Shown here: one piece after another, positions 1-8,782 of the stretch
Numbering within the stretch: position 1 is the first letter of the stretch
How the letters are laid out: each line of letters starts with the position of its first letter
Program-made: the position numbers and the translations under genes
The notes under the pieces: generated by a model
What the model was told of the DNA's origin: nothing
Seen by the model: the letters and a program-made list of their open reading frames with translations, nothing else
Databases searched by the model: none
Assembly (NCBI RefSeq): GCF_003287895.1
Contig: NZ_CP030280.1
Span: 350,001 to 414,000, forward strand
From: Blautia argi
Lineage (GTDB): Bacteria > Bacillota > Clostridia > Lachnospirales > Lachnospiraceae
Length of the DNA: 64,000 bases
Direction: 5' to 3'

Positions 1-9
1 GTAGCGCAA

Positions 10-49
10 ATGTCAGGCGCAGCTTAAAGGCTGTGTCCTGGCATTTTTT
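10..49 (+). terminator. Intrinsic terminator of a gene upstream of the window
   Basis: A 14-base arm at 10-23 pairs with 30-44 (one bulged T at 36, loop TTAAAG) and is followed by five T residues. This is a textbook rho-independent terminator reading rightwards, so a plus-strand gene probably ends just left of the window. Confidence 0.75.
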
Positions 50-88
50 ACTTTATAGGAAATTTTATTTCCTATAAAGTAAAAATGC
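41..88. repeat. Near-perfect 22-bp inverted repeat
   Basis: The arms at 41-63 and 67-88 are reverse complements apart from one extra T in the left arm, with a 3-base loop. The core CTTTATAGGAAAT is found again at 36011-36023, next to a second shared motif. It overlaps the tail of the preceding terminator, so it is probably part of a dispersed non-coding element rather than a terminator of its own. Confidence 0.7.
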
Positions 89-116
89 TCCGCGAGGATC
101 CTATTGCGGTGGGAGG

Positions 117-151
117 GAAATATGCCGTTGATACGACCTGCCGCAGATGAA
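117..151 (+). repeat. Dispersed 35-bp repeat, copy 1
   Basis: This stretch aligns without gaps to 36019-36053. 27 of 35 bases are identical and all eight differences are transitions. Both copies lie between genes and close to a CTTTATAGGAAAT sequence. Function is unknown; it could be a REP- or MITE-like element. Confidence 0.55.
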
Positions 152-162
152 ATTCTTTATTC

Positions 163-191
163 TTGACAATAATAAAGATAAGTGTTATATT
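163..191 (+). promoter_or_regulatory. SigA-type promoter of the dnaJ-like gene
   Basis: TTGACA at 163-168 is followed after 17 bases by TATATT at 186-191, with an upstream TG (TGT-TATATT). No CIRCE or CtsR-like operator is visible, so heat-shock control is not supported. Confidence 0.75.
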
Positions 192-242
192 TCATATAGA
201 ACAAAGTAGAAGTCAAATGGAAGTGTCAGGGAAAGTGAGAAG

Positions 243-1205
243 GTGACAAAATTGAAAACAAAAAGAGATTGCTACGAAATTCTTGGAGTGAGCAGAAATG
301 CTACAGCAAGTGAGATAAAGAAGGCATACAGAAAACTGGCGAAAAAGTATCACCCGGATACCAATGTAGGCAATACACAGGCAGAGGAGCGATTTAAAGA
401 AGCTACAGAGGCTTACGAAATTTTAAGTGATGAGAAGAAACGAAGCATGTATGATCAGTTTGGGTACGGGGCATTTGACAGCAGCGGCCCGGGAAGTCAG
501 AATGCACAGGGATCACAGCAGGGAGGCTATCGGGAGTACCATTTCACAGGAGATGATATGGGAGATATTTTCCGGGATATTTTCGGAAATGGTTTTGGGA
601 GCAGAGGATTTCACGAAAGTGATTTTTATGGAAACCGCAGTTTCAGACGCAGAGGCGTTGATGTGAATGCAGATGTGACGGTTACTTTTGATGAGGCAGC
701 CTTTGGGTGTGAGAAAATCTTTCGTTTTCGGGACGAGGCTTCCGGTGCGCCTCAAACTCTTCAGGTGCGGATTCCGGCAGGAATGGAATCCGGCAAAAGT
801 ATTCGCTTAAAGGGAAAGGGTGCGCCCGGAACAGGAGGAGGAGAACCGGGAGATTTGCTCTTAAAGGTTCATGTACAGGAGAAACCAGGCTTTGAGCGTA
901 GGGGCATGGACGTCTATACCACAGTAAAAGTACCGTTTACAACAGCAGTTCTGGGAGGAGAGATTGCAGTTCCTACGATTTATGGAACTGTTTTATGTAA
1001 AATTCGTGAAGGAACTCAGTCAGGTACTAAAATCAGGCTGAGGGGTAAGGGCATTGTTTCCATGAAAAATGCATCTGTCCATGGAGATCAGTATGCAGTT
1101 GTGGAAATTCAGGTTCCTCAAAATATCAGCAGAGAAGCAAAGCAGAAATTGAAAGAATTTGAACAGCTATGCCGAAGAAGCAGCGGTTCCGGAAGCGCTG
1201 CATAA
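243..1205 (+). CDS. DnaJ/CbpA-type co-chaperone without zinc finger
   Basis: The protein is a class II (type B) J-domain co-chaperone expected to stimulate DnaK ATPase in the cytoplasm and deliver unfolded clients. The N-terminal J domain (about residues 7-72) carries the HPD tripeptide. A Gly/Phe-rich linker with FGSRGF-like stretches follows, then the two C-terminal beta domains (about 135-300). The Cys-rich zinc-finger repeats of canonical DnaJ are absent, and the length (320 aa) fits CbpA-like proteins. The GTG at 243 is the longest start. A TTG at 252, sitting behind AAGGTGA, has better ribosome-site spacing and would give MKTKRDCYE. It is monocistronic, between a strong promoter and a terminator. 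grpE/dnaK are not nearby, so this is probably an accessory J protein. Confidence 0.9.
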   Translation: MTKLKTKRDCYEILGVSRNATASEIKKAYRKLAKKYHPDTNVGNTQAEERFKEATEAYEILSDEKKRSMYDQFGYGAFDSSGPGSQNAQGSQQGGYREYHFTGDDMGDIFRDIFGNGFGSRGFHESDFYGNRSFRRRGVDVNADVTVTFDEAAFGCEKIFRFRDEASGAPQTLQVRIPAGMESGKSIRLKGKGAPGTGGGEPGDLLLKVHVQEKPGFERRGMDVYTTVKVPFTTAVLGGEIAVPTIYGTVLCKIREGTQSGTKIRLRGKGIVSMKNASVHGDQYAVVEIQVPQNISREAKQKLKEFEQLCRRSSGSGSAA

Positions 1206-1239
1206 ACAGAATATGCAGCAAAGTTCTATGTTTCAATGC

Positions 1240-1294
1240 TATCAGGGCTGTCGTAGAAAATTCGCAGTATGCGTTTCTTACGGCAGCCCTGATA
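1240..1294. terminator. Shared terminator hairpin between convergent genes
   Basis: TATCAGGGCTG at 1240-1250 pairs with CAGCCCTGATA at 1284-1294 and the stem continues inward with few mismatches. It lies between the convergent dnaJ-like and XRE genes; a short T-rich stretch follows on the plus strand. Confidence 0.7.
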
Positions 1295-1317
1295 GGTGTT
1301 TTCATACATTTCCATAT

Positions 1318-1551
1318 TTAATTTCTGAAATCAAAAAAATCTTTTACAGGTACATCAAGGGCATCTGCAATATCAAACAGACTTTCCAGAGAAAGGGAGG
1401 TCTTTACCTGCGGGGCTTCGATGTTGCTGATGTGTGTTCTGCTTAACCCTACATTCTGAGCCAGTTCGGATTGCGTCAGTCCCTTTAATTTTCGATAATA
1501 AGAGATAGTCAGTCCAAGTTCCCGGAACTGGCGGATTCTTTTTTCATCCAT
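1318..1551 (-). CDS. Small XRE-family helix-turn-helix regulator
   Basis: A 77-residue protein consisting almost only of a Cro/CI-type HTH (about residues 13-67). Features include a TQSELAQNVGLSRTHISNIE recognition region, followed by a helix ending in DVPVKDFFDF, as is usual for these repressors. No dimerisation or effector domain is present. An ATG with GGAGAAAAC upstream gives a sound start. It lies alone between the dnaJ terminator and the ATPase gene. Its AT-rich upstream region (1552-1673) holds repeated GCAAAAG/TTGCAAAAG motifs that could be its operator. The regulated genes cannot be told from context. Confidence 0.85.
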   Translation of the reverse strand: MDEKRIRQFRELGLTISYYRKLKGLTQSELAQNVGLSRTHISNIEAPQVKTSLSLESLFDIADALDVPVKDFFDFRN

Positions 1552-1673
1552 AGTTGTTTTCTCCTTGTCTTACTAGAGTATAGCATTGACAGGAATATTT
1601 AAAAACAAACTAAAAACATGCAAAAGCAAACATATAAGTTGCAAAAGATAAATAAAAATTGAAATATGCAGCC

Positions 1674-3056
1674 TTAAACTGTGGAATCCAGATAAGCGTC
1701 TGCCAGAGAACACATCTTTTCCAGACTGAATACGTGTACATGGTTTCCGGAAATGGTTTCAAATCCGCTTACAAAATCGGACTTTGAGAAAAGATAATAC
1801 CATTGTTCTTCATCAGGGAAAAGGCTGGCATGTTTTTGCAAATCGTACAGGGTGTCGACGTCCAGCCATTCCTCTGTCCAGAAGCAGGCTCCCAGAAGGA
1901 TTTTATCTCTGGAACAGGCTGCAATGGAGATGTATTCCGTTCGCTTTTTGGTAGGGTGCTGTCCCCACCAGCGACCAATTCTCTGCAGAGAAAAAGGCGC
2001 TGTATGCATTTTTTCTTCCAATTCCAGAAATTCCCGGCAGATGTCAGGGAAGGTATCTTTTTCATAATTTTCCAGCAAAGGAACAATTTGTTCTTCAAAA
2101 ATTTTGTCCCCTTCCCCCATTTCGATCTCTGACAGATAAGGCAGTACACAGGTATACCAGAAGCGGAAAACATGGTCGCAAATCAAATAGAGCGCTCTTC
2201 GGCTGCCCTGGTTTTCCGTAACCGGGACAATGCGGCTGACCAGATTTCGGGAAGCCAGAGAAGAGAGCAGGCTTCCGGCTGCGCTGGGAGTCAGCTCTGT
2301 GCAGTCGCAAATTTCCTGAAGCTTTCTGGTGCTGTTTCCAATAGATGCCAGGATTGCCCGCATAATGGGAGAGGCAGAATAATATTCTCTTGTGCGGGTT
2401 TCTGTAAGGCGATAAAAAATACCATCGGTTCTGAAAAATAATTCTCGGATTTTTTCCTGTACAGAGCAGTCTGCAGGAAAATATTTCAAATAAGCCGGAA
2501 CACCGCCTGTAATATAGTAGAGTAAAAGTTGCTCTTCCTGCGTCATATTCGGATATAATTTCCGCATTTCAAAGAAGGAAAAGGGGGTCAGAAGGAAGGC
2601 GGAAGCCTCTTTTGCGCGTTCCTTTTCATACAGAGCAGCAGGCTTACACAGGAGAACCAGAAGTCGGGATTTGGGGTCTGCCCGCTGCACCAGAGTCTGC
2701 AGCATGGAAGGAAAACGTCGATTTCCTGCTGTCCAGTTTGTAAAATCATCTAAAATTAAAACCATAGGTTCATTTACAGAAGCTTTGGAAAGGACTTTGA
2801 AAAGATCTGTAAATTTTTTTGCATTTTCACAGGAAGCTCCCAGCCTGCGGATACAAAGTTGTTTGAAAAGAGAAAAGATTTCCTCAAAAGGCAGGGCAGG
2901 TGTTTTAAAATACAGTATATTTTTGCCCTGTGAAAACTCCTGCAGCAGCCGTGTTTTTCCCATGCCAGGGTGAGAATAGAGGGAAACTGTCCGGGTAATC
3001 TGGGAGGTATATAATTGATTCAAATCAGAAAGCAGTTGACCTTTATCTATAAACAT
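1674..3056 (-). CDS. AAA ATPase of the archaeal-ATPase/DUF234 type
   Basis: A 460-residue P-loop ATPase. The Walker A region is SHPGMGKTRLL near residue 30 and the Walker B is VLILDDF near 120. A winged-helix-like segment (about 245-310) and a DUF234-like nuclease-fold tail follow (DHVFRFWYTCVLPYL onward). Proteins of this architecture are common and poorly understood in Firmicutes and archaea. Roles in NTP-driven regulation or nucleic acid processing have been suggested, but none can be assigned here. The ATG at 3056 is chosen because AAAGGAGA lies directly upstream; the reading frame is open 21 codons further. It is divergent from the histidine kinase gene. Confidence 0.8.
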   Translation of the reverse strand: MFIDKGQLLSDLNQLYTSQITRTVSLYSHPGMGKTRLLQEFSQGKNILYFKTPALPFEEIFSLFKQLCIRRLGASCENAKKFTDLFKVLSKASVNEPMVLILDDFTNWTAGNRRFPSMLQTLVQRADPKSRLLVLLCKPAALYEKERAKEASAFLLTPFSFFEMRKLYPNMTQEEQLLLYYITGGVPAYLKYFPADCSVQEKIRELFFRTDGIFYRLTETRTREYYSASPIMRAILASIGNSTRKLQEICDCTELTPSAAGSLLSSLASRNLVSRIVPVTENQGSRRALYLICDHVFRFWYTCVLPYLSEIEMGEGDKIFEEQIVPLLENYEKDTFPDICREFLELEEKMHTAPFSLQRIGRWWGQHPTKKRTEYISIAACSRDKILLGACFWTEEWLDVDTLYDLQKHASLFPDEEQWYYLFSKSDFVSGFETISGNHVHVFSLEKMCSLADAYLDSTV

Positions 3057-3195
3057 GATTTCTCCTTTTTGTATTACTGGTTTTTCTACTATTTTAGAGT
3101 CCGTTTTACAGAAAGTCAAAAGGTTTTGACAGTTTTTTTATAGAAAGTTTAGATTTGATTCGATTTTCTTTAGAAGAAAAAAGAGAGAATTATGG

Positions 3196-3201
3196 TATAA
3201 T
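3196..3201 (+). promoter_or_regulatory. Extended -10 promoter of the two-component operon
   Basis: TGG-TATAAT at 3193-3201 is a perfect extended -10 element. No good -35 is visible. The start codon of the kinase gene is about 60 bases downstream. Confidence 0.55.
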
Positions 3202-3262
3202 AACTATATAAGTGCAATTTAAGCTCTATGATAAGCTTTAGAATAACTTTGGCGGAGATACA

Positions 3263-4765
3263 GTGGTTATGAAATTAAAAACGAGAATTATCATTTCTTT
3301 CTTTATTATTGTGCTGGAACCTCTGATTTTTACGGGACTGGCGTTTTGGGCATTTTCTCAATATCAGTTTAAGGCGATTGAAAAACAGTACGGCATTGAA
3401 AATCCCACTTATCAGAGTTTATCGAATACGGCAGAGCTTGTGAATAATCTGACAAATGAACAGGCGCAGCTCATACAGCAGGTAGCAGATGTGGAGCCGG
3501 AGAGGTTTGAAAATATCCAGTATTTGACAGAGTTGAACAAAGAACTGGAAAGCATGTATTCCTATTTGCTGGTATGTGAGGACAGAAGAATTATTTATTA
3601 TGGTTGCGAGGATTATCCTTCAGAACTGGTGAAAAAGCTTGCCAAGGTGCCGGAGTTTACCATGGGAACCTCAGACGGTATGTATCTGGGGGGAAAGGTT
3701 CAGGCTCTTGTAAAGCGGGTAGATTTCCATACAGATGAGGTGCAGGAGGGAAGCGTATTTATTGTATCCAATATTTTGGAAACTCTTCCTCAGATTGAAG
3801 AGCTGTTTCAGAATATGCTGGTGGCTGTGATAATTATTCTTTCTACTACAGCCCTTGGTCTGACCTGGTGGATTTACCGGGGTGTAATTTCTCCTCTGGA
3901 TAAACTCCGTACAGCAACCAGAAGGATTAAGGAGGGTAATCTGGACTTTTCCATTTCTGCAGAAGGTGTCAGCGAAATTGCAGAGCTTTGTCAGGATTTT
4001 GAGGACATGCGCCAGAGATTAAAGGAAAATGCAGAAGAAAAAATAGAGTTTGACCGGGAGAGCAAAGAGCTTATCAGCAACATTTCCCATGATTTAAAGA
4101 CGCCCATTACCGCGGTCAAGGGGTACGTGGAAGGCATTATGGACGGTGTGGCAAATACGCCGGAGAAAATGGAGCGTTATATTAAAACTATTTACAATAA
4201 GGCAAATGAAATGGACAGACTCATAAATGAGCTGACCTTTTATTCAAAAATGGATACAAATAAGATTCCTTATACCTTTAATAAAATCTCTGTTACAGAG
4301 TTTTTTGACGACTGTGCAGAGGATTTGAAAATGGAGCTGGATTCCAAAAATGTGGAATTTTCTTATTCCAATTATGTGGAACCAGAGGTGCTGGTTATTG
4401 CAGATGCGGAGCAAATAAAGAGGGTAGTCAATAATATTGTAAGCAATTCTCTGAAGTATACAAGTGCAGATAAGACCAGGCGGATTAACCTGCGGGTAAA
4501 GGACGTAGGAGATTTTATTCAGGTGGAAATCGAAGACAACGGAAAGGGTATAGCAGCCAAGGATTTGCCGAACATTTTTGACCGCTTTTACCGCACGGAT
4601 TCCTCCAGGAACTCTTCCAAGGGAGGAAGCGGTATCGGGCTTTCTATTGTAAAGAAAATCATGGAGGATCATGGCGGAAAGGTCTGGGCAACAAGCAAAG
4701 AAAATATTGGAACAGTGATGTATTTTGTTCTTAGAAAATATCAGGAGGTACCAGTCAATGAGTAA
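3263..4765 (+). CDS. Membrane sensor histidine kinase (PhoR-like class)
   Basis: A 500-residue kinase. TM1 is at about 9-31, followed by an extracytoplasmic sensor region (about 32-183), TM2 (about 186-206) and a HAMP linker (207-260). The HisKA domain has phospho-acceptor His276 in ISNISHDLKTP. The HATPase domain has an N box (NNIVSNSLKYT), DNGKGI and GGSGIGLSIVKK. The GTG at 3263 has GGAG five bases upstream; the ATG at 3269 is an alternative. It overlaps the response regulator by 8 bases, so the two are translationally coupled. The next gene is a Na/Pi cotransporter behind tandem repeats, so phosphate sensing is an attractive guess, but the sensor domain itself gives no ligand clue. Confidence 0.9.
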   Translation: MVMKLKTRIIISFFIIVLEPLIFTGLAFWAFSQYQFKAIEKQYGIENPTYQSLSNTAELVNNLTNEQAQLIQQVADVEPERFENIQYLTELNKELESMYSYLLVCEDRRIIYYGCEDYPSELVKKLAKVPEFTMGTSDGMYLGGKVQALVKRVDFHTDEVQEGSVFIVSNILETLPQIEELFQNMLVAVIIILSTTALGLTWWIYRGVISPLDKLRTATRRIKEGNLDFSISAEGVSEIAELCQDFEDMRQRLKENAEEKIEFDRESKELISNISHDLKTPITAVKGYVEGIMDGVANTPEKMERYIKTIYNKANEMDRLINELTFYSKMDTNKIPYTFNKISVTEFFDDCAEDLKMELDSKNVEFSYSNYVEPEVLVIADAEQIKRVVNNIVSNSLKYTSADKTRRINLRVKDVGDFIQVEIEDNGKGIAAKDLPNIFDRFYRTDSSRNSSKGGSGIGLSIVKKIMEDHGGKVWATSKENIGTVMYFVLRKYQEVPVNE

Positions 4766-5447
4766 GATTTTGATTATTGAAGACGAAGAGGCGATTGCAG
4801 ATTTAGAGAAGGATTATCTGGAATTAAGCGGATTTGAAGTGGAAATTGAAAACAGGGGCGATGTAGGACTGAAAAGGGCTCTGGAAGGGGAATATGACCT
4901 GTTTATTCTGGATTTGATGCTTCCGGAGGTAGATGGATTTGAAATCTGCCGGGAAATCCGAAATCAGAAAAATACGCCGATTATTATGGTTTCTGCAAAG
5001 AAAGATGATATTGATAAAATCCGCGGACTGGGGCTTGGCGCTGATGATTATATGACAAAGCCTTTCAGCCCCAGCGAACTGGTGGCAAGGGTGAAGGCTC
5101 ATTTGGCGCGTTATGAAAGACTGATTGGAACCGGCATGCAGGAAAATGATATTATTGAAATTCGCGGTCTGAAGATTGATAAGACAGCAAGAAGAGTCTG
5201 GATAAACGGAGAGGAGAAAAATTTTACAACAAAGGAGTTTGACCTTCTGGCCTTTTTGGCGCAGAATCCCAACCGGGTATTTACAAAAGACGAGCTTTTT
5301 AAGGAAATCTGGGATATGGAGTCCATCGGAGATATTGCTACCGTGACTGTGCATATTAAAAAGATTCGTGAAAAGATTGAATTTAATACAGCAAAGCCGC
5401 AGTATATTGAGACCATCTGGGGTGTGGGATACCGCTTTAAGGTGTGA
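4758..5447 (+). CDS. OmpR/PhoB-family response regulator
   Basis: A 229-residue regulator. The receiver domain (1-115) has acidic pocket EDE at 8-10, phospho-acceptor Asp52 in LDLMLPEVDG, and Lys in SAKKDD. The DNA-binding winged helix (about 130-228) has the family signature RVWINGEEKNFTTKEFDLL and ends IWGVGYRF. The ATG at 4758 is preceded by AGGAGGT, and the gene starts inside the end of the kinase gene. The pair very likely forms one signalling system. The nearest plausible target is the tandem repeat at 5531-5570. Confidence 0.92.
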   Translation: MSKILIIEDEEAIADLEKDYLELSGFEVEIENRGDVGLKRALEGEYDLFILDLMLPEVDGFEICREIRNQKNTPIIMVSAKKDDIDKIRGLGLGADDYMTKPFSPSELVARVKAHLARYERLIGTGMQENDIIEIRGLKIDKTARRVWINGEEKNFTTKEFDLLAFLAQNPNRVFTKDELFKEIWDMESIGDIATVTVHIKKIREKIEFNTAKPQYIETIWGVGYRFKV

Positions 5448-5478
5448 GAAAACTGTGAGATAGAAAGTTTTGGGGAAA

Positions 5479-5530
5479 GGCTGCAGCTCTGTTTCTTGTG
5501 TGATACAGGAAATGGGGCTGCAGTCTTTTT
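5479..5530 (+). terminator. Terminator of the two-component operon
   Basis: A 17-bp stem (5479-5495 with 5509-5525, including G-T pairs) with a 13-base loop is followed by five T residues. It separates the two-component operon from the transporter gene. Confidence 0.85.
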
Positions 5531-5570
5531 ATGTTAAATCTATGTAAAAAATGTTAAATCTCTGTATAAA
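5531..5570 (+). promoter_or_regulatory. Tandem 20-bp direct repeat, Pho-box-like operator
   Basis: Two consecutive 20-bp units, at 5531-5550 and 5551-5570, both begin ATGTTAAATC and differ at only two positions. A third partial unit (ATGTT) starts at 5571. The TGT cores recur every 11 and 9 bases, that is once per helical turn on one DNA face, the layout used by PhoB/PhoP-type regulators. It sits directly upstream of the -35 of the cotransporter promoter. Confidence 0.6.
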
Positions 5571-5573
5571 ATG

Positions 5574-5602
5574 TTGCAGTATCCGCTTATAAAAGGTATA
5601 AA
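5574..5602 (+). promoter_or_regulatory. Promoter of the Na/Pi cotransporter gene
   Basis: TTGCAG at 5574-5579 and TATAAA at 5597-5602 are separated by 17 bases. The tandem operator-like repeat abuts the -35, the position expected for an activator. Confidence 0.65.
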
Positions 5603-5660
5603 GGTAAGGAAGAGATTAAAAAAACGTAAAAATTGCATGAAGTGCAATGGGAGGAAAAAA

Positions 5661-7301
5661 GTGAAGATTACAGATTTTTTCAGCCTTTTAGGTGGACTTG
5701 CATTATTCCTTTACGGAATGCAGATGATGAGCAACGGGCTTGAGGCCGCTGCAGGAAATAAGATGAAGCAGATTCTGGAAAAGCTTACAGCCAACCGTTT
5801 CCTGGGAGTTTTGGTAGGCGCCGGAATCACAGCGGTTATCCAGTCTTCTTCTGCTACTACTGTTATGGTGGTAGGCTTTGTAAATTCAGGTATGATGACC
5901 TTAAAGCAGGCAGTGTGGATTATCATGGGTGCCAATATCGGTACAACTATTACCGGTCAGTTGATTGCCCTTGATGTAGGTCAGTTGGCACCTCTTTTTG
6001 CTTTTGCAGGTGTGGCTTTGATTGTGTTTGTAAAGAAACAGAAGGTTCATCACTATGGCCTGATTGTAGCCGGACTGGGTATTCTGTTTATTGGTATGGA
6101 AATGATGAGTGGTGCGATGATGCCCCTTAGAGAATCTGAGGCTTTCGTTTCTCTTATGACGAAGTTTTCCAATCCGGTACTGGGAATTCTGGCAGGTATG
6201 ATATTTACAGCAATTATTCAGTCGTCCTCTGCATCTGTAGGTATTCTGCAGGCGCTTGCAGCCAGCGGACTGATTGGACTGCCAAATGCGGTATTTGTGT
6301 TGTTTGGACAGAACATTGGTACCTGTATCACAGCGATTCTGGCTGCTATTGGTACAAACAGGAATGCAAAACGTACCACAGTCATTCATTTGCTGTTTAA
6401 TGTTATTGGAACTACAATTTTTACAATTGTATGTATCCTGACACCGCTGACTTCTCTGGTAGAAAGCTTTACACCAGGAAATGTGTCTGCACAGATTGCA
6501 AATATGCATACATTATTTAACATTGTGACAACCTTACTGCTTCTTCCATTTGGAACTTATCTGGCAGATCTTGCTGTTAAGATTCTTCCTGAGAAGAAAG
6601 AGGAAATGGAAGGTGTTATGCATATGGAATTCATTCGCCCAATGGAAACCAAGAGAGATACACAGATTGGTCTTTCAGCTATTGCCGTAACAGGTATTAA
6701 GAATGAACTTCACCGTATGATTGGTATGGCAAAGGAAAATGTGGACAAGAGTTTTGTATGTGTGAAGGACGGAAAGGCAGGACTTTTAGAAGAAGTCAGA
6801 GAGCGAGAGGATTACATTGATTATCTGAACAAAGAGATTTCCAAGTATATTTCCAAGGTACTGGTAAATGAAAGTAACCCTGGAGATTCTCAGTATATCA
6901 GTGCCTTGTTTAAGGTCTGTGGAAATGTAGAGAGAATCGGTGACCATGCCATGAACATTTGTGAATACACAAATATGATAGAAAAACAGGGCATTACTTT
7001 TTCTGAGGAAGTAAAAGAAGAAATTGACAAAATGCGGGAAGTATGCGGAAAAGCTCTGGAATTTCTGGTTGAGATTGAGGATAACTCAGGAAAGAATATC
7101 CAGGCAATTGAGGACTTCGAGCAGAAGATTGATGACATGACAGAGGATTACAGAAAGAAACAGTTGATTCGTATGCAGAAGGGAACCTGCTCAGAAGAGG
7201 GCTGTATTATTTACTCTGAAATGCTGACAGACTTTGAACGAATTGGTGACCATATTCTGAACATCGGACAGGAAATGGGTATGGGAAAAGTTGGTGCATA
7301 A
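5661..7301 (+). CDS. Na+/phosphate cotransporter with PhoU-like tail
   Basis: A 546-residue NptA/YjbB-type protein. The N-terminal half is a duplicated PNaS (Na/Pi) membrane domain (about 1-310). Its two hallmark repeats are VIQSSSATTVMVVGF and IIQSSSASVGILQAL, each followed by a GxNIGT motif. The C-terminal region (about 350-540) is a PhoU-like helical bundle with the repeated ERIGDHAMNI / ERIGDHILNI motifs. It probably imports phosphate with sodium, with the tail sensing or gating. The start is the GTG at 5661, which has GGGAGG six bases upstream; the longer open frame starts in non-coding sequence. The operator-like repeat and the adjacent two-component system suggest control by phosphate. 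Confidence 0.9.
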   Translation: MKITDFFSLLGGLALFLYGMQMMSNGLEAAAGNKMKQILEKLTANRFLGVLVGAGITAVIQSSSATTVMVVGFVNSGMMTLKQAVWIIMGANIGTTITGQLIALDVGQLAPLFAFAGVALIVFVKKQKVHHYGLIVAGLGILFIGMEMMSGAMMPLRESEAFVSLMTKFSNPVLGILAGMIFTAIIQSSSASVGILQALAASGLIGLPNAVFVLFGQNIGTCITAILAAIGTNRNAKRTTVIHLLFNVIGTTIFTIVCILTPLTSLVESFTPGNVSAQIANMHTLFNIVTTLLLLPFGTYLADLAVKILPEKKEEMEGVMHMEFIRPMETKRDTQIGLSAIAVTGIKNELHRMIGMAKENVDKSFVCVKDGKAGLLEEVREREDYIDYLNKEISKYISKVLVNESNPGDSQYISALFKVCGNVERIGDHAMNICEYTNMIEKQGITFSEEVKEEIDKMREVCGKALEFLVEIEDNSGKNIQAIEDFEQKIDDMTEDYRKKQLIRMQKGTCSEEGCIIYSEMLTDFERIGDHILNIGQEMGMGKVGA

Positions 7302-7321
7302 GGAAAAAGAATGATAAAGAA

Positions 7322-7358
7322 GAGCGTCGATACCGGAGTGGGTCGGCGTTCTTTTTTT
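7322..7358 (+). terminator. Terminator after the cotransporter gene
   Basis: GAGCGTCGATACC pairs with GGGTCGGCGTTC around a short loop, followed by seven T residues. Confidence 0.85.
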
Positions 7359-7379
7359 GCCTTTCTTGTACCTGCCTTA

Positions 7380-7409
7380 TTGTACATTTTCAAGTGTGTG
7401 TGGTATGAT
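7380..7409 (+). promoter_or_regulatory. Promoter of the CmpB-like gene
   Basis: TTGTAC at 7380-7385, an 18-base spacer and TATGAT at 7404-7409 with an extended TGG motif. The start codon follows 30 bases later. Confidence 0.6.
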
Positions 7410-7439
7410 AAAAAACACAAAAGATGAAGGGAGTTTATT

Positions 7440-8753
7440 ATGAGCTATACATGGAGTGATTTATTCTGGATTTTTTACATCTATTCTTTTGCAGGCTGGT
7501 GTGCTGGTGTAGTTGCCAATGCCCTCAGAAGAAAGCGCTTTGTAAATACTGGATTTTTGAATCTGCCTCTTTGTCCGGTTTATGGCGTTATTGGGATAGC
7601 ATACAGTATTTTCCTTCCTGAACTTGTTGGGGAATTGTTTTTCCTGTTTTTAGGAGGAAGTGTCCTGGGGCTTGTTATTGTAGTATGTACAGGTGTGCTT
7701 TTAGAGCAGGTATTTCACCGGAAATGGTGGGATTACAGTAAGACCAGATTTCAGTTCCAGGGGTATCTGACCTTGTGGCATCTGTTGCTTTTTGGTATTG
7801 GTGCAGTGGTAGGAATCCGTTTTATCAATCCATTTCTGATTCGTCTGGTGCATATGATACCTTATGAGATAGAGCTGGTGCTTATGGCAGTGTTGGGGGC
7901 GCTTCTTCTGGCAGATGCGTTGTGCTGTATTGCCACATTATTTCAGCTACACCATGTGGTTGAAACCATGCGGTTCATGGATTATGTACAGGACTTTACT
8001 GATGATTTTGGTAATGCACTGACCAGAAGAGTGCAAAAAAGAATGGAAAAGGCTTATCCCAATATTGAGAAGAATGCAGTGCTGCACACGCCTGCAAAGG
8101 AGAAAAAAAGTAATATCTTTGCAGAGGGCTGCTGCTTTTATAAGGTAGTGGGACTGTTTTTTATTGGTGCATTTCTGGGAGATATTACAGAAACTATTTT
8201 CTGTAGAATTACAGCGGGAAAATGGATGTGCAGGAGCAGCGTGGTATACGGACCCTTCAGCATTGTCTGGGGACTTGGCTGTGCTTTTTTGACTGCTTTT
8301 TTATACAAATATAAGGATAAAAGTGACCGTTGGATTTTTCTTTACGGAACGGTTCTCGGTGGCGCATATGAGTATATCTGCAGTGTATTTACAGAGCTGG
8401 CTTTCGGTACAGTGTTCTGGGATTACAGTAAAATTCCCTTTAATCTGGGAGGGAGAATCAATCTTTTGTTTTGCTTTTTCTGGGGGATTGCAGCAGTGGT
8501 ATGGCTGAAAATCCTTTATCCTGTATTTTCCGGCTGGATAGAAAAGCTTCCGCAAAAGGTAGGAAAAATTTTGACCTGGACAGCCATTGTCCTGATGCTG
8601 GCAGATATTGTTATCTCTGGTCTGGCATTATACCGTTACAGTGACAGGCAGGTAAATCCCACCCCGGACAATGTGCTGGAAAGCTTTCTGGATTCCCATT
8701 TTGATGACGCACGTATGGACAGACGATACCCAAATGCCAAGATCTTAGACTGA
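7440..8753 (+). CDS. Duplicated CmpB-type (putative ABC-transporter type IV) membrane protein
   Basis: A 437-residue integral membrane protein with two copies of the ABC_trans_CmpB domain. The first copy spans about 5-190: IYSFAGWCAGV, NLPLCPVYGVIGI, WWDYSKTRFQFQGYLTLWH. The second spans about 235-390: FFIGAFLGDITETIF, RSSVVYGPFSIVWG, FWDYSKIPFNLGGRINLLF. The paired motifs show an internal duplication. Despite the Pfam name no ATPase partner is nearby and transport has not been shown for the family. It has its own promoter. The esterase gene follows after 29 bases, so read-through to the next operon is possible. Confidence 0.8.
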   Translation: MSYTWSDLFWIFYIYSFAGWCAGVVANALRRKRFVNTGFLNLPLCPVYGVIGIAYSIFLPELVGELFFLFLGGSVLGLVIVVCTGVLLEQVFHRKWWDYSKTRFQFQGYLTLWHLLLFGIGAVVGIRFINPFLIRLVHMIPYEIELVLMAVLGALLLADALCCIATLFQLHHVVETMRFMDYVQDFTDDFGNALTRRVQKRMEKAYPNIEKNAVLHTPAKEKKSNIFAEGCCFYKVVGLFFIGAFLGDITETIFCRITAGKWMCRSSVVYGPFSIVWGLGCAFLTAFLYKYKDKSDRWIFLYGTVLGGAYEYICSVFTELAFGTVFWDYSKIPFNLGGRINLLFCFFWGIAAVVWLKILYPVFSGWIEKLPQKVGKILTWTAIVLMLADIVISGLALYRYSDRQVNPTPDNVLESFLDSHFDDARMDRRYPNAKILD

Positions 8754-8782
8754 GGATAGAGGGAAGATGAGGATAAAAAAGC

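Noticed and set aside
192..242. CIRCE or CtsR heat-shock operator before the dnaJ-like gene
   Set aside because: No TTAGCACTC/GAGTGCTAA or CtsR-type heptad repeats are present.
5901..6509. 202-codon minus-strand frame
   Set aside because: It is antisense to the Na/Pi cotransporter with shadow-like Cys/His/Asn-rich composition.
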